The notes under the pieces: generated by a model
Databases searched by the model: none
The model's input: only the letters and a program-made list of their open reading frames with translations
Told to the model about the DNA's origin: nothing
Made by a program: the position numbers and the translations under genes
NCBI GenBank assembly: GCA_032622095.1
Contig: CP136066.1
Coordinates: forward strand, 44,839,835 to 44,903,834
Length of the DNA: 64,000 nucleotides
Direction of reading: 5' to 3'
Origin: Siphonodentalium dalli
Taxonomy: Eukaryota; Mollusca; Scaphopoda; Gadilida; Siphonodentaliidae
Shown: positions 12,339-24,595 of the stretch, in pieces
Layout of the letters: every line of letters begins with the position of its first letter
How positions within the stretch are numbered: position 1 is the stretch's first letter

Positions 12339-12627
12339 GTGAGCTGGCTACTGAGAAATGTTTTTGGGGTCAATATGACTAACTTAAGGTTATATATAGG
12401 CAAACGCATGTGCATGAGTCGTGTTGACTTACCACAACTTTCAGCGAGTCACTATGACTCATGTTGGTCTTAGTAATAGTGACTAAGTTAAAATAACACT
12501 TATTGCAATACTGTCCTGAATGATGCTTTATATTCATTGCTAGATGTTCAATTTCCATTGCATATCAATTATATTAGATTTAGATCTATAATTGAACGAA
12601 TGTGATGAGAGGATATAATGGCAAATA

Positions 12628-13086
12628 TGTGACCCGCCATATCAAATCCAGTCGTAAGTCGGGATTTGTTTTACCCTGTGCCAATGCATTCTCTTATATA
12701 TGCGAGTCGACCATATGTCGCCTCGCATATATAAGAGAATGCATTGGCCTAACATTTTTTTACAATTTTAATAATTTGTTCTTGTATTCTTTAACAATTT
12801 TATAATTTCACCAATACAGAGCCCCAGACAAACATGAGCAGACGACACTCTTCTATATGCTTCTATATATATGTGGGGCGCCCTGCAGGGTAATGGATGT
12901 TTATTATTTTATGTCCTAAAAATTGTAAGAAACATTTATTTTAAAAAAATGATAAAAAATTGTTAGGCCAATGCATTCTCTTATATATGCGGGGCGACCT
13001 ATGGTCGACTCGCATATATAAGAGAATGCATTGGCACAGGGTAAAAAAATCCCGACTTACGACTGGATTTGATTTGGCGGGTCACA
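12628..13086. mobile_element. MITE family P, copy 2
   Basis: Same termini and double-hairpin structure as the copy at 10666 (hairpins 12681-12747 and 12967-13033), 459 bp. It is flanked by TA on both sides, which suggests a TA target duplication. Confidence 0.85.
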
Positions 13087-14100
13087 TATGTTATGTTTTG
13101 CATCAGTCTGAGTAAACTCATACCTAAATATTCATTACAACATTGAATATAAGGTCTGACGGATAACATCGAAATCTCATTTCCAAGTCCTCGGGATTCC
13201 GTAATCTGATTGATTGCGTAAATTATTTTCCGTCCAATGAAACCGTATGGGTTAATAAACAAGTGTCAGTGGGCGGAGTAACAGAGCGGAATTTCTCCGA
13301 TCGAAAGCGATGCTTGCAAATACAACAGACAGAAACAATGGCTTCGAAATTATATATTCGGTACGATTCGGATTAATTTGAAGGATGTGCTAGACCTGAT
13401 AGATAGGCCTGCGCATGGTACCAACTTGGCCTCCCATAAATATAAATAGAACTCACTCACGTCCGTGTATTTGATTTACTTTATTGTACCATGGTTTGCA
13501 AATCAAATTATTTGTCGTAAAAAAATCATCTGAAAGTTAACACCGAGGAAATGACTTAATTTTATGCTTTTAAATAGTTCTAAAGCATCATTTTTGATGA
13601 CGACCTTATTTTTTGCTCTCGGATGCAGCTTTCCGGGTGATGCAGCGAGTTCATCTCCCGAAAAAGAATAGTCGCACACACGACAAATATTATCTGCTGT
13701 AATTTAATGTCGCGACACAGGCCATTACTATTGCGAAGCACAACAAATAACACGTGGGGACACCTGTCAATCATCGATGTATTTTTTTTAATCCGTGACG
13801 TCATTTTGGGGAAGCTCTTCGCTGAATAGAAATGGTTTTGGCTACATAAGCTCCAGACTCTATATTTCAAATATAGAGTCGACGTTCACCCAGACTGGTT
13901 TTGCATGTGTGATATTGCTGTCATTCTCCTCCTAATTCCACGCCATCTGGCTTAAATTAATGATTTATATTCGGCTCACACTAGCGTGAATATCATATCA
14001 GATGCATGGATCCCATCATCTTCTATTATTTGTTATTTCTATTTATTTATTTTTGCCAGCGTCCATCTCGACTAATGACATTGACTTGAAAAGGCGGAGG
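13087..14100. other. Intron between SRCR-B and linker 1, no feature seen
   Basis: About 1 kb with no SRCR-like exon, hairpin or known repeat recognised. Short ORFs here lack domain signatures. Confidence 0.5.
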
Positions 14101-14217
14101 CTAATTTCACGGCGAGAGCTTTCCGATGAATGGCAACAAGCCATATTTCCGAATAAATCCTGAAAGTTACCCATATTTCTGCTGTGGTTAAGTGGTCAAT
14201 TACTTTGGGCATTACTG
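14101..14217. repeat. Half copy of the mariner-like MITE
   Basis: Matches the right half of the element at 9277-9597 and ends in GGGCATTACTG followed by TA. It stops 28 bases before linker exon 1, so the branch-point region of that exon borders or derives from the element. Confidence 0.7.
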
Positions 14218-14245
14218 TAACTATTCACACATCATTTACTTTCAG

Positions 14246-14272
14246 AGCCGAGAGAAGATCCTGAACTCGCTG
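14246..14272 (+). CDS. Linker exon 1 between SRCR-B and SRCR-C
   Basis: A 27-nt exon between TTTACTTTCAG and GTAAGC that reads EPREDPELAG when joined to its neighbours. It preserves phase (2 bases in, 1 base out) between the exons at 12166 and 15002. It is comparable in position to the SRCR-interspersed linkers of DMBT1-type proteins. Support comes from splice sites, phase and the parallel linkers at 16284, 21110 and 30135; an exon this short could still be spurious. Confidence 0.65.
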
Positions 14273-14852
14273 GTAAGCAACCCATGTTAACCCTTTCTTT
14301 ATTAAATGGATTCTCCCTTTCAGTTATGAAAGTATATATTGGAATGGTCCATTATTAATTTGGAGGGGTGTTCAGGCGAAATGAGCAAACGATAAACAGA
14401 CAAACCGATAATATACAGATACAGGTGGTTTTCATTTAATTGGTGGAAAGTAGAGTGTACCTGAATTATATTTATCATATTATTAGCCCCTAGACCCGGC
14501 CTCGTGTTTTTTTAGTAAGACACACTTGTATTATCGGCAGGCGCAGTGACATAAGAGCTTAGTGCAATGATATCGATCAATGTCATTATGTTAATTAGAA
14601 TATAATTATGCTATTTAATTTGCGTTGGATTATTTAGTGTTGACTGCATGTGAGATAAACATGGGTAGTAAGGGTGGTTGAAAATTTTTTCAACATGAAA
14701 AGACACTTTTAAAATGGAACTATATTGTTCATGAATGTGTTTTTACTTCCTCTGTTGTTGTGATAAGGAAATCAATATAATTGTTTTTAACCCCAACTGT
14801 TTCGAGATCGTTTAGCCTGTGATTATGTGATAAAAAGGATATCAAATTCGTT

Positions 14853-14966
14853 GCAATTCTATACGAAATTTATTAACCTCGTCCACTAAGTTCGATTGGA
14901 GCCTCGTTAAAGCCCGGGACGAATGGAATTTAGTGCACTCGCTTGATAAATTTCGTATAGAATTGC
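14853..14966. repeat. Inverted repeat with about 22-bp arms
   Basis: GCAATTCTATACGAAATTTA is mirrored at about 14945-14966, with a GC-richer loop containing AAAGCCCGGGACG. It lies 35 bp upstream of the SRCR-C exon. Confidence 0.65.
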
Positions 14967-15001
14967 GACTCATTAACGCTCATCTATTTATGAAATTTCA
15001 G

Positions 15002-15146
15002 CTGTCGTTTCCGTGAGGTTGACGGGTGGATACTTCCCATGGGCGGGGCGAGTGGAGGTCACATGGAACGGAACACTTGGCACAGTCTGTGACGACTCAT
15101 TCGACGACCACGCGGCACATGTCGTCTGCTCTATGCTGGGATACCG
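15002..15146 (+). CDS. SRCR domain C, 5'-half exon
   Basis: Acceptor AAATTTCAG and donor ACCG|GTGAGT. It reads [20 protein letters not shown], then [18 protein letters not shown] and SMLGYR. The normally invariant Trp after VCDD. is Phe (DDSF), and WGTVC is LGTVC, both mild departures from the family. The splice phase matches the exon at 15499, only 352 bp away, the shortest intron inside an SRCR in this gene. Confidence 0.93.
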
Positions 15147-15498
15147 GTGAGTGCACATGCGTGAATTAGTTGCTTCAAAGTATTATGCTGTACATAACAG
15201 AAAGTGAAATTTATGGTTGAAGCCTTCACCTACAGTGAAGTATATTATTACTGAACAGGTAAGAACTAAGAATTCTTTCGATTTAATAAGGATCCCTGTC
15301 AAAACTTTTCCCCACTTGTGTATACTGGTGGAATAGGATGTTTACGGGCGTCAGACGGAGTAAAGATTCACAGCATGATCTATACAGTTTTTATGCTTTT
15401 GATCTGAAATAGGAAAATCATTATCCCTCTCATACATGTACATATGCCCGCTAAAGGTTTTCCTTTTTCACGTGTGTGGAATTATTACTTTATTCCAG

Positions 15499-15659
15499 AG
15501 GAGGGCACAAAACGGTGAACATTGGAGGCAACTTCGATATCCCCATCATATTGGATGACGTTAGGTGTCGGGGAACAGAGTCAAATATCTGTTTCTGTGG
15601 CAACAAGGGGCTTGGAAATAACAACTGTGGTCATTTCGAAGATGTGGCGGTGGTGTGCG
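15499..15659 (+). CDS. SRCR domain C, 3'-half exon
   Basis: Acceptor TTTATTCCAG and donor TGCG|GTGAGT. It encodes GGHKTVNIGGNFDIPIILDD followed by VRCRGTESNICFC and C.HFEDVAVVC. There is an additional cysteine: the usual ES.(L/I)W.C segment reads ESNICFC, giving seven cysteines in the whole domain. DAGV is replaced by DVAV. Otherwise it is a full second half in the same phase as its paralogues. Confidence 0.92.
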
Positions 15660-16283
15660 GTGAGTTGACTCTTAATATTTCACATGCTAATTACCCTACA
15701 TATTTAATACATAAAATGGCAGCATGCAGACAGTTGTGCACGAACGGTGGCTAATGCGCAGCTCTGAACAGTTACATATACATGTATCTACATAGCAAGA
15801 CACTATCAAAATGTCATTTACAATGTCTGTTTATTTAACTCAGATGATATATCTCGGTGTTTCTGTATGGAGGTTGTTTGTTGTATTTGACCCAGGTTAT
15901 TCTCATAATTTCTCTTATAAATCAAAATGTCAAGCGTGGCGTTGCGATGGTATATCTGGACAAAGGTGAGGATGTGCGATTCCGTCGCTTCGAATGCATA
16001 TAACAATCTAACATTGAATATATAGAAGCGTTTGGTGGTTAAAATCACGCACATGACCATAAATCTGGAACCAGTCTTCAAAGGAAACGTGTTGCCATTT
16101 ATAATGGCCTGAGTCGTTTTGTATGAACAGGAAAGTTCCATAATCACGTGTGTGTTGTGCACATGGTTCGTGTTTTGGGGCATCGAATATACTAGCGTAT
16201 ATGTATGCGGTATTATTGCGGTACTGTGTGTTGTATTTTAATACAGCATCGATGTTACATCACTTTCCGTCATTGTATTTCAG
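15660..16283. other. Intron between SRCR-C and linker 2, no feature seen
   Basis: About 620 bp without recognised repeats or exon signatures. Confidence 0.5.
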
Positions 16284-16313
16284 ATCCTCAAGGAGTGCAC
16301 ACGACGCCACCTG
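16284..16313 (+). CDS. Linker exon 2 between SRCR-C and SRCR-D
   Basis: A 30-nt exon between TTGTATTTCAG and GTATGT that reads DPQGVHTTPPG across its junctions. It is Thr/Pro-rich and the phase is right for both neighbours. It is likely a flexible, possibly O-glycosylated spacer. As with linker 1, the small size limits certainty. Confidence 0.68.
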
Positions 16314-16482
16314 GTATGTATATCCTCATTGAAAACAACAGCCATATTTGATCCCAGTCTGGAGCCTTTCAAAACGCAGCATGTTTCCCCATGCAGACGA
16401 TGAGTATTGAAATGTTCCAGATTGTCCTAATGTACCATGAACTTAACCAACTTAACCGGGGCCACATGAGGGGACGCCAAAA

Positions 16483-17176
16483 ACGATGATAATGATGATG
16501 ACGACGATGATTATGGTGATGATGATGACAATGACGATGGTGATGATGACGACAGCGATGTTGATGATGATGATGACGACGATGATTATGGTGATGATGG
16601 TATACAATACTGATGACAATGACGATGGTGATGATGATGATGACGACGGTGATGACGATAGTGATGGTGATTTCGACGATGCCGATGATGATGACGTTGA
16701 CAACGATGATGATGATAATGGTGACAATGTTGATGGTGATGATGATGATGACGACGACGATGATAATGATGGTGATGATTGCGACGGTGCCGACGGTGAT
16801 GACGTTGACGATGATGACGATGATGACAATGAGATGATAATGATGATAATGATGACAATGTCAATGATGATAATGAGATGATAATGATGACAATGCCGAT
16901 GATGATAATGATGACGATGATGATGACGATGACGGTGATGGTGATGATGACGAAGACAAAGATGATGATGCTGATGATGATGACGATAATGGCGATGAGG
17001 CGACGATGAAGATGACGATGATGATAATGACGACGATGGTGATGATGATGGCGACGACAACGACGATGATGATGACGATATGATATGATGATGACGACGG
17101 TGATGATGACGACGACGACGACGGTGATGACGACGATGATGATAATGATGACGTCGACGACGATGATGATGATAGT
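16483..17176. repeat. GAT/GAC trinucleotide-type microsatellite
   Basis: Nearly 700 bp of interrupted GATGATGACGACGATGAT repeats in the intron before SRCR-D. It produces long low-complexity ORFs (Asp or Met/Thr on plus, His or Ser on minus) with no splice or domain support. Confidence 0.95.
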
Positions 17177-17380
17177 GGTTGAGTTGCTAAACATTCTCAC
17201 TCCATTTACTGTTGGTTCTTCAGACATCACCATCTGCTCTGTAGATTTCAAGAACCGCATACGAAAATATACGACCTGCATAAAGTCCGCGTGTTTATAC
17301 GTCAATCTCCTCTCTTCCCATCAAATATTAAGTGTATTTTGTCTAAAATCCTATACAATATTACTATGCGTCCCTCTATG

Positions 17381-17879
17381 TTAAAGGCCTTTAGGCCCAC
17401 CTAATTTTCGAACCCTCCAAATCACATTATATAAAACATATGACATATTATATACCATTTGAAAGAGGAAGCCCCAATTGTATTTTCCACTTATTCGATG
17501 TAATAAACTTTGAACATGTTGTTTTTGTTGAGATACCGATGTCTGTTCTGTGCTAAAATTTCTGGACAAAGTCTATTAATTTCAATGGAAGGGGAATAAC
17601 TCTATATATTAAGATATAAAGTTATTCCCCTTCCATTGAAAATAAACTATAGTTTGAATTCTGTGATCCAGAAGTTACCATAACGGGGGGGGGGGGGGGG
17701 ATTTATGATTTCAGCTATTTTCTATTACTCTATGGGTACCTTCTGAGACATAGACGTTTCAAATGGTGATGAATTATAGTATTTTAATCATATGTTATGG
17801 CACAAATTATTATTAAAACCGTCTATCAAGGCATTATAAAAAAAAAAATTGGTAATTCGAAAATTAAGTTGGTCTTCAA
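17381..17879. mobile_element. MITE family T, copy 2
   Basis: About 499 bp bounded by TTAAAGGCCT...CCACCTAATTTTCGAA and CGAAAATTAAGTTGGTCTTCAA. Internal hairpin of AATGGAAGGGGAATAACTC and its inverse. A G-run lies at about 17687-17700. Confidence 0.78.
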
Positions 17880-18177
17880 CATGAATTGTATTTTCATTGT
17901 GCATGTAATTTTATTCTGATAAACGATGTTTAAAACAAATTTGACAACGTCGCACTTTAGACATCACTAGCTATATAATTATCAAAACTTCGGCGCAATT
18001 ATTAATTTTGATATTAGCACGAAAATACATAGAAGTTTGTCGATAAGTCGAACGGAAAAGTAACTTTGCTGCCAACCGTGACCAGGCAACCATATTCAGT
18101 ACACGGTATTGGGTTCACGACGTTTGACTTTTGACGTGTCAGGCACATGATCTAATTTGGCACTTGGCACATTACAG

Positions 18178-18325
18178 TGGAGCAATTCGATCTACGTTTG
18201 GTTGACGGTCATACCCGAGCATCTGGTCGTGTTGAGGTGTTCTACGCCGGGGAGTGGGGAACTGTTTGTGATCACGTGTGGACCGAAGAGAACGCTCGTG
18301 TCGTCTGTAATTCATTGGGCTTCTC
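18178..18325 (+). CDS. SRCR domain D, 5'-half exon
   Basis: Acceptor CACATTACAG and donor TTCTC|GTGAGT. It reads [20 protein letters not shown], then [18 protein letters not shown] and NSLGFS. LRLVDG, GRVEVFY.GEWGTVC and VVC.SLGF are textbook SRCR features, group A again. Phase 1 in and phase 2 out, matching the exon at 19403. Confidence 0.94.
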
Positions 18326-19402
18326 GTGAGTACACGGTCATAGTTAATAGGTCAAAGTTCATAGGTCATAGTTGAGATGAGCGTGCAATTGTGGGATTGC
18401 TCCACCGACTAAATTACATAGTATAAATTACATAGTATAAATTACATAGTATACCCAAAATGGGGACTACTAAACTGAGGATATCACATTTTCATATATG
18501 GGATATGAGCCCACATTCTACATGCATGTAATATATGGACAATGTCAATAGTTTGTAGGAATGTTACTCAGTGTAAAGATGGGTCATATCAAGCGCATTT
18601 GGTCCATTGAATATATAAAACGTGTGAAATAGTCGAATCTTCAAAAAATATTGCACAAACATTCAATCCTTGAACCACCCACTCACAGATGAATTCTCAC
18701 ATTAAGTTTCTAACCTCAGTACACACTGGAATGGTCTATTCTCCATTCGAATGGATGTTTTAATATTATAGGCTACGATAAGCAGAAAAAAATCCCACGA
18801 ATTCCCGTTTGTTAATTTGTTGGGGATATTCCAGTGGATATTCAGCTAACACTTCTACGATCAACACAAGGCATGCAATTATTACGCGCGCCGCGTGTAT
18901 ACTGTCCTAGAGATTCTAGATAGCTGTGGGCGCTGACATTAACATGTGTGTTTTATTTATAGAATGGGAAATTTTGGGATGATTAAAAGTCGAACTGTGA
19001 GCCGGAGGGAATTTCGATTTCGTTTATTGTCGTTAATTAACGTTATGTCAATAATGTTTATTTTTGGTTTGTGATAAGCTATGTCAATTACAAATAAAAG
19101 AAATGAAAAAGATATTTTGTAAGTCTTGTATTTCAACTGTTATAGACTTTTTTTCGTTCTCCAGCCCACTGGGGGTTGTGGTCGGAGACAGCAGAGTCGG
19201 CCGCCGGTTCGTTAATTAGGTGCTGGTTGTTTTTTATTGTTATTTTAACGGAATTCTGAGTTGGTCATTCGCGAAACCAATATATTTCATATTCTACATG
19301 TATAATTACAATCATGGGTATATAATATATGATCTTGAGCGCGTTACCATTTCTGACTATGGTTATCTTGTATATAACTCAGCGTCACTTATTGTTGTAC
19401 AG
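18326..19402. other. Intron inside SRCR-D
   Basis: Contains three copies of a 15-bp unit AAATTACATAGTATA near 18410-18455. No other feature was recognised. Confidence 0.5.
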
Positions 19403-19569
19403 TGGAGGCCAGGCTCATGCAAGAAATATCTACGGAGCTTCTAACTTGACAAAGATATGGATGGACGACGTAATATGTAATGGCGACGAGGCGTCCCTCA
19501 CCGACTGCAATCATAATGGTTTCGGCATACATAACTGCTTCACTGGTCACGAGGCCGGGGTCACGTGCA
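19403..19569 (+). CDS. SRCR domain D, 3'-half exon
   Basis: Acceptor TTGTTGTACAG and donor TGCA|GTAAGT. It encodes GGQAHARNIYGASNLTKIWM, then DDVICNGDEASLTDC and C..GHEAGVTC. Six cysteines over the whole domain. The last 39 nt of this exon plus its first intron bases are the founding unit of the 47-bp tandem array that follows immediately. Confidence 0.94.
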
Positions 19570-20095
19570 GTAAGTACATAACTGCTTCAATTGTCACGAG
19601 GCCGGCGTCACGTGCAGTAAGTACATAACTGCTTCAATCGTCACGAGGCCGGGGTAACGTGCAGTGAGTACATAACTGCTTCAATTGTCACGAGGCCGGC
19701 GTCACGTGCAGTAAGTACATAACTGCTTCAATCACCACGAGGCCGGCGTCACGTGCAGTAAGTACATAACTGCTTCAATCACCACGAGGCCGGGGTAACG
19801 TGCAGTAAGTACATAACTGCTTCAATCACCACGAGGCCGGCGTCACGTGCAGTAAGTACATAACTGCTTCAATCGTCATGAGGTCGGTATAACGTGCGGT
19901 AAGTACATACCGGCATCAATTGCCACGAGGCCAGGGTAACATCATGCAGTAGTAGATTACTGCTTTAATCGTCACGAGGCCGGCGTCACGTGCAGTAAGT
20001 ACATATAACTGTTTCAATTGTCACGAGGTCGGCGTCACGTGCAGTAAGTACACAACTGCTCCAATCGTCACGTGGCCGGCGTCACGTGCAGTAAA
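19570..20095 (+). repeat. 47-bp array derived from exon end plus splice donor
   Basis: About 11 intronic copies of CATAACTGCTTCAAT.GTCACGAGGCCGGCGTCACGTGCA|GTAAGTA. Each is a duplicate of the 3' end of the SRCR-D exon (19531-19569) with its GTAAGT donor. Most copies keep an intact donor. The unit length is not a multiple of three, so reading through would change frame. No acceptor accompanies the units. Confidence 0.92.
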
Positions 20096-21109
20096 TTCAC
20101 TTTTACCAAGATTTGCAACCTTTCTCGGACTTGGACGAATGTGAAATTCGTGTCATTAGGGTGTGGATAATTGGATTTGGTTATTCTTTTGTATCGTGAT
20201 AGCACAGTTTCTGGAAAGGATATCTTACTTGAACTACGGTGTTCTTCTGTTAATTCTAACGAAGTTATGGCTATATCTGGGCTTCAATTTTTTCACTAAG
20301 ACAGCCATTTTGTACTGCAAGTCCAGTATCACACTATCAATGTTCAGGATTAATGCTAGTGTGTTTAGTTTAAACATATTTTATTGTATCATGTATGTAC
20401 AATTGGAACAGTGGGACAAGTTATAACAGCTTAGATAGCTCCTCTCCTCATATACAATTACAACAAATACTATAATAAGATAGTAACATGTTTAAATTGT
20501 TTTGTGTGTTACCAGATCCAGGTTCGATGTCTGAGTTCATTTTGTTGGATTATTGAATATGGACATTAGAGAGATGGGGTAGTTGTGTATATTTGGTGTA
20601 ATACAATGGTGGTGAACGTGATGGTGATGCTGTGACGGTAACTTTGTTAATTGGTAAAGTGGTTTGTAGAAACTATGTATTTTTTACTTCTGCAACTATT
20701 ATTTTGTTTTTATTTTTTGCTAATGTTGGGTGTACATTTTAGGAAATCAGTGATATAATATACAGTGATGCATTTTTGTTTGTTCACAAAGTGTCAAAAA
20801 GCCGTGCTCGTTGTGTTTGGTAAAGGGACATGAGAAACTAACCCAGCATCCGTGAAAGCATTCGAACAGTCAGCGGGCTTCGTTCACAGTGTTATCGACC
20901 TTGTTGGACATGGAAGGATAGGCTATTTCTTAATGGCGTTGAATTTGTTCCTCCTGAATTTTGCTCTATTATAGGATACCTAAAACACATCATTCAATTG
21001 GCACACTGTCACTGCAATTTAGATATTTCTGTCCGAATTTATCTGAAACCTGTTTGAACTTTGAACTGGGAACTGTTCAGCAGAGCTATATATTCTTGTT
21101 TTCTTTCAG
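20096..21109. other. Intron between the SRCR-D array and linker 3
   Basis: About 1 kb of AT-rich sequence. I saw no exon-like, RNA or repeat signal. Confidence 0.5.
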
Positions 21110-21142
21110 CGAATCTGGCGAGCACTACACCGTTCACGACGC
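21110..21142 (+). CDS. Linker exon 3 between SRCR-D and SRCR-E
   Basis: A 33-nt exon between TTTTCTTTCAG and GTGAGT that reads TNLASTTPFTTR across its junctions. It is Thr-rich, in correct phase on both sides, with a strong polypyrimidine tract. Probable O-glycosylated spacer. Confidence 0.68.
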
Positions 21143-21601
21143 GTGAGTATAGCATGGTCTAGCACTGTACAATCATTGCATTGAGCATCTCACAGCCCAA
21201 TTATTTTTCGCATGAAACCCAGACCAACGTAATTTTAGGGGATAATCCCTCAGATCAATACAACAGCGTGGGTATATACCTCCTGGTAAATGAGTTTGTG
21301 ATAGTGCTGAAAACATTATCAAAAGTATATGTATCAATATTTCACCTCACCCAGAAATTGCGCATTTTGATTGGCCGAGAACCGTGTTCTATATCGTATA
21401 GAGTTGTGCTAAATTTAGCACACTACTATACTTGTATATAGTACCATATAATATATCCGGAAATGTGTCCACCAATTTACTAAGGTGTGTCCAAATGAAA
21501 TTAAAACGTCACTGGGAGCACTTTTTCCACATAGTACGACGCGCGTTTAGGTTTATTGAACTAGATTTCAAGACATTCTTGTGACAACAATTATGTTTGT
21601 C

Positions 21602-21964
21602 TTAAAGGGTGTACTGTAAACTAAATCCGGCCATTTATAGGACCATCACCTTTTATACTCAACAAAATATATGCGACATGTGAATGAATTTGAGCCATGG
21701 ATTAGTGAACAATACAATTGTGTGCTCTATGAACCATCCAATAACCATGGTAATTATAATGAACATTAATTTATGATTCCAGCCATAAATTCATTTTCAT
21801 TATAATTACCATGTTGTTTTTTTTTTTTGCATCGTTCGTAGAGCACGTTAGTGTATTGGCACTAATACATGGCTCAAATTTATTCATTTGTTGCATATTT
21901 TATGTCGAGTATAAAAGGAGATGGTCCCATAAATGACCGGATTCGGTGTATAATACCCCTTTAA
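21602..21964. mobile_element. MITE family R
   Basis: Inverted ends around TTAAAGGGTGTACTGTAAAC and ATAATACCCCTTTAA, with ATCCGGCCATTTAT and its inverse just inside. A central hairpin is formed by TGGTAATTATAATGAA and its inverse. About 363 bp. A partial relative lies at 39948-40160. Confidence 0.75.
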
Positions 21965-22092
21965 AATGGTATTGGTAAGGGGGTAATCATGTTTGTTCTC
22001 ATGGAAACGAGTTGTACTTATTTCTCTTAACTTCTTATGAAGGGACACTGTAGTATATGCATGCTGAAAATTCGAGTTGTTCTGTGAAATAT

Positions 22093-22253
22093 AATAAATA
22101 GAGCATGCATGGCTTGTCGTTGACCACGCGGGTACATGTATAGTGCCCAGTGGGGTGGGTATAGTTCACTGAGCTTTGCGTCGTGAACTAGACCCACCTC
22201 ACTGGGCAGGCTCTATACCCGCGTAGTCAACGGCAGACCATGCTCTATTTATT
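22093..22253. repeat. 161-bp foldback (hairpin) element
   Basis: AATAAATAGAGCATG at the left is mirrored by CATGCTCTATTTATT at the right. GTTGAC.ACGCGGGTA and GCCCAGTG(G/A)GGTGGGT are also mirrored, so nearly the whole segment folds into one hairpin. Confidence 0.8.
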
Positions 22254-22667
22254 AAATATTTAAATATGTACGGCATGTACTACTAGAGTTGTCAGCACGT
22301 CTAAGATTAGTCACTCAAATTGACATGACAACACAATCCCATATAATGCTGTCTTGTAGATGTGCGTGTACCATCGTCAACAGATCGATACATTGAACAC
22401 CTTTAGCATAATGAATTGCAGCAGATAAGAATGGACCGTTCCACAGCTGTGAAACTAATACTTATTAGCATATAATTTCTACCAATCAGCGACCGAGCCG
22501 GTCGTTTGCTGCATTGAGAATTCTTAGTTCACTCCCATTTTTTCTATCTTCGCAATCTTCCATTGTTAAATTGCCTGCTTTAAACAACTTGTTAGTTGTC
22601 AAATCATAAATTACTGAACTTGTGCAATAATGTTGGAAATGATTCAATGACTATTACAAAGTTTTTA

Positions 22668-22956
22668 ACTTTGCGTGTCAGTCTCAAGCCTTGAAATAGT
22701 GTGTCTGTCATTTGCAGAATGAGGTCCCCAGAGGGTGAATTTAGTGACGCTACCCCGCACAGCGGGATACCGTCACTGAATTCACCCTCTGTAGATCTCA
22801 TTCTGCTTAGGCCTTAGCAGAATGAGGTTCACAGAGGGTGAATTTGGTGATGCTAGCCCGCTGTGCGGGATAGAATAACTAAATTCACCCTCTGGGGACC
22901 TCAATCTGCAATTGATAGACACACTCATTTCAAGGCTTTGTCAGTCTTCATATATT
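22668..22956. mobile_element. Foldback family U, double hairpin
   Basis: Two back-to-back hairpins of the GAATGAGGTCCCCAGAGGGT type (22714-22910) lie inside a longer inverted pair (CAGTCTCAAGCCTTGAAATA at the left and its inverse at the right). Single hairpins of the family occur at 33692, 40283 and 41364. Confidence 0.75.
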
Positions 22957-23358
22957 TCGCAATTGAAGACATAAAGAATGTATGATCTCGGGTGTATTAT
23001 TCCATATATCAGCAGCACGGTAAAAGTAATTACACTTTTACTTTAGACCGTTAGACGTCCTGTCTCCTAGCAACCATAGGATCCTCCCACTGAATAGTAG
23101 GTGTGGAAAGCTCCATTTTTGCTGTGGTTAGTTTGAACTTAATTGTGTTGTTAGCAGGTCATAGCCAATGGTATGTGGATGATTGAACGCAAAATTCGAT
23201 CGCGTGCTCATGATTCGCTACTCGAAACCGTAATAATAACTACGGATATGACAAACGATAACTGATAGAAAGAACACAGTTTCTAGTGACATAGTACCCT
23301 TCTCCTCTATAATTCTAAATCTAGTAGTTCATTGTGCGATTACATATTCATCGAGTAA

Positions 23359-23523
<165 letters not shown>

Positions 23524-23542
23524 TAAGTGATTTATCCTTATA

Positions 23543-23652
23543 CAGTAATGCCCAAAGTAATTGACCACTTAAACAGCAGAATTATGGGTAATTTTTCAGG
23601 ATTTAGTCGGAAATATGGCTTGTTGCCATTCATCGGAAAGCTCTCGGCGAGA
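23543..23652. repeat. Half copy of the mariner-like MITE
   Basis: TA-flanked CAGTAATGCCCAAAGTAATT terminus followed by one arm of the hairpin seen at 9277-9597. It starts 20 bases after the SRCR-E donor. Confidence 0.7.
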
Positions 23653-23694
23653 TGATTTGTTTTATAAGCGTGTCTCAACACGGGTACCAGTTAT

Positions 23695-24169
23695 TTAAAG
23701 GCCCACTTAATTGTCGAACCCCCAGATCACGTTATATAAAATATACCATAGTATATACCATTTGAAAGAGGAAGCTTCGAAACATTGTATTTTCTACTTA
23801 TTCGATGTAATAACTGTGAACATGTTGTTTTTTGTTTTTGTCGACATCTGTTCTGTGCTAAAGTTTTTGGACAAAGTCGATTATTTTCAATGGAAGGGGA
23901 ATAACTCTATATACATGTAGGTATTCCCTTTCCATTGAACATAAACTACAGTTTGAATTCTGTTGCATTATCGGAGCCATAACGGTGAAATGATTTTATG
24001 ATTTCAGCTATTTTATTACTCTATGGGCAACTTCTGAGACACAGACCTTCCAAATGGTGATGAATTATAGTATTTCAATCACATTTTATGACATAGATTG
24101 TTATTAAAACCGTATATCAAGGCAATATACAAAAATAATCGGTGACTCGAAAATTAAGTGTGCCTTTAA
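23695..24169. mobile_element. MITE family T, copy 3
   Basis: TTAAAGGCCCACTTAATTGT at the left and CGAAAATTAAGTGTGCCTTTAA at the right, about 475 bp. It shares the internal GGAAGGGGAATAACTC hairpin. Confidence 0.8.
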
Positions 24170-24595
24170 AAAAGTAAATATTTCATTTATAAATTTATAC
24201 AATCTAGTGCAAATCAGTGGGCCCTAATAAAAGAATGCTGAAAAACCTTCACAAACTGGGAGAATTTATACGAACCCTATTTACACAACTTGGTTCACCC
24301 CCCCTTTCCAGCTCATAACTATTTACTTAATAATCGATCACCCTACACTATAGTATTTATTCTGCAATGCTATATGAACTCTTATGTCGAATCTGAGGTG
24401 GGTATTTTATTTACCCTTTCTATACTAAATGGATTTTCCCACTCAGTTATAAAGGTATACACTGGAATGGTCCATTGCTCATCTGGATGGGTATTAATGA
24501 CAAATAACCAGACGACGACAGACAATACGAGTACAGAAGTAGTCCTATTTATTGGAGGCAAATTTTCAGACAATAAGTTCAACAAACCAACCAAT

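Noticed and set aside
14853..14966. loxP-like sequence (ATAAATTTCGTATAG) in inverted arms
   Set aside because: Resemblance to ATAACTTCGTATA is partial, the spacer is wrong and no recombinase context exists.
16452..17305. Long His-, Ser- or Asp-rich ORFs
   Set aside because: Products of the GAT/GAC microsatellite.
19570..20095. CRISPR-like regular repeats
   Set aside because: No unique spacers; contiguous tandem copies of an exon end in an animal genome. The same applies to the 33-bp array at 57129.
21181..21441. 86-codon plus-strand ORF
   Set aside because: No domain or splice evidence; intronic between linker 3 and SRCR-E.
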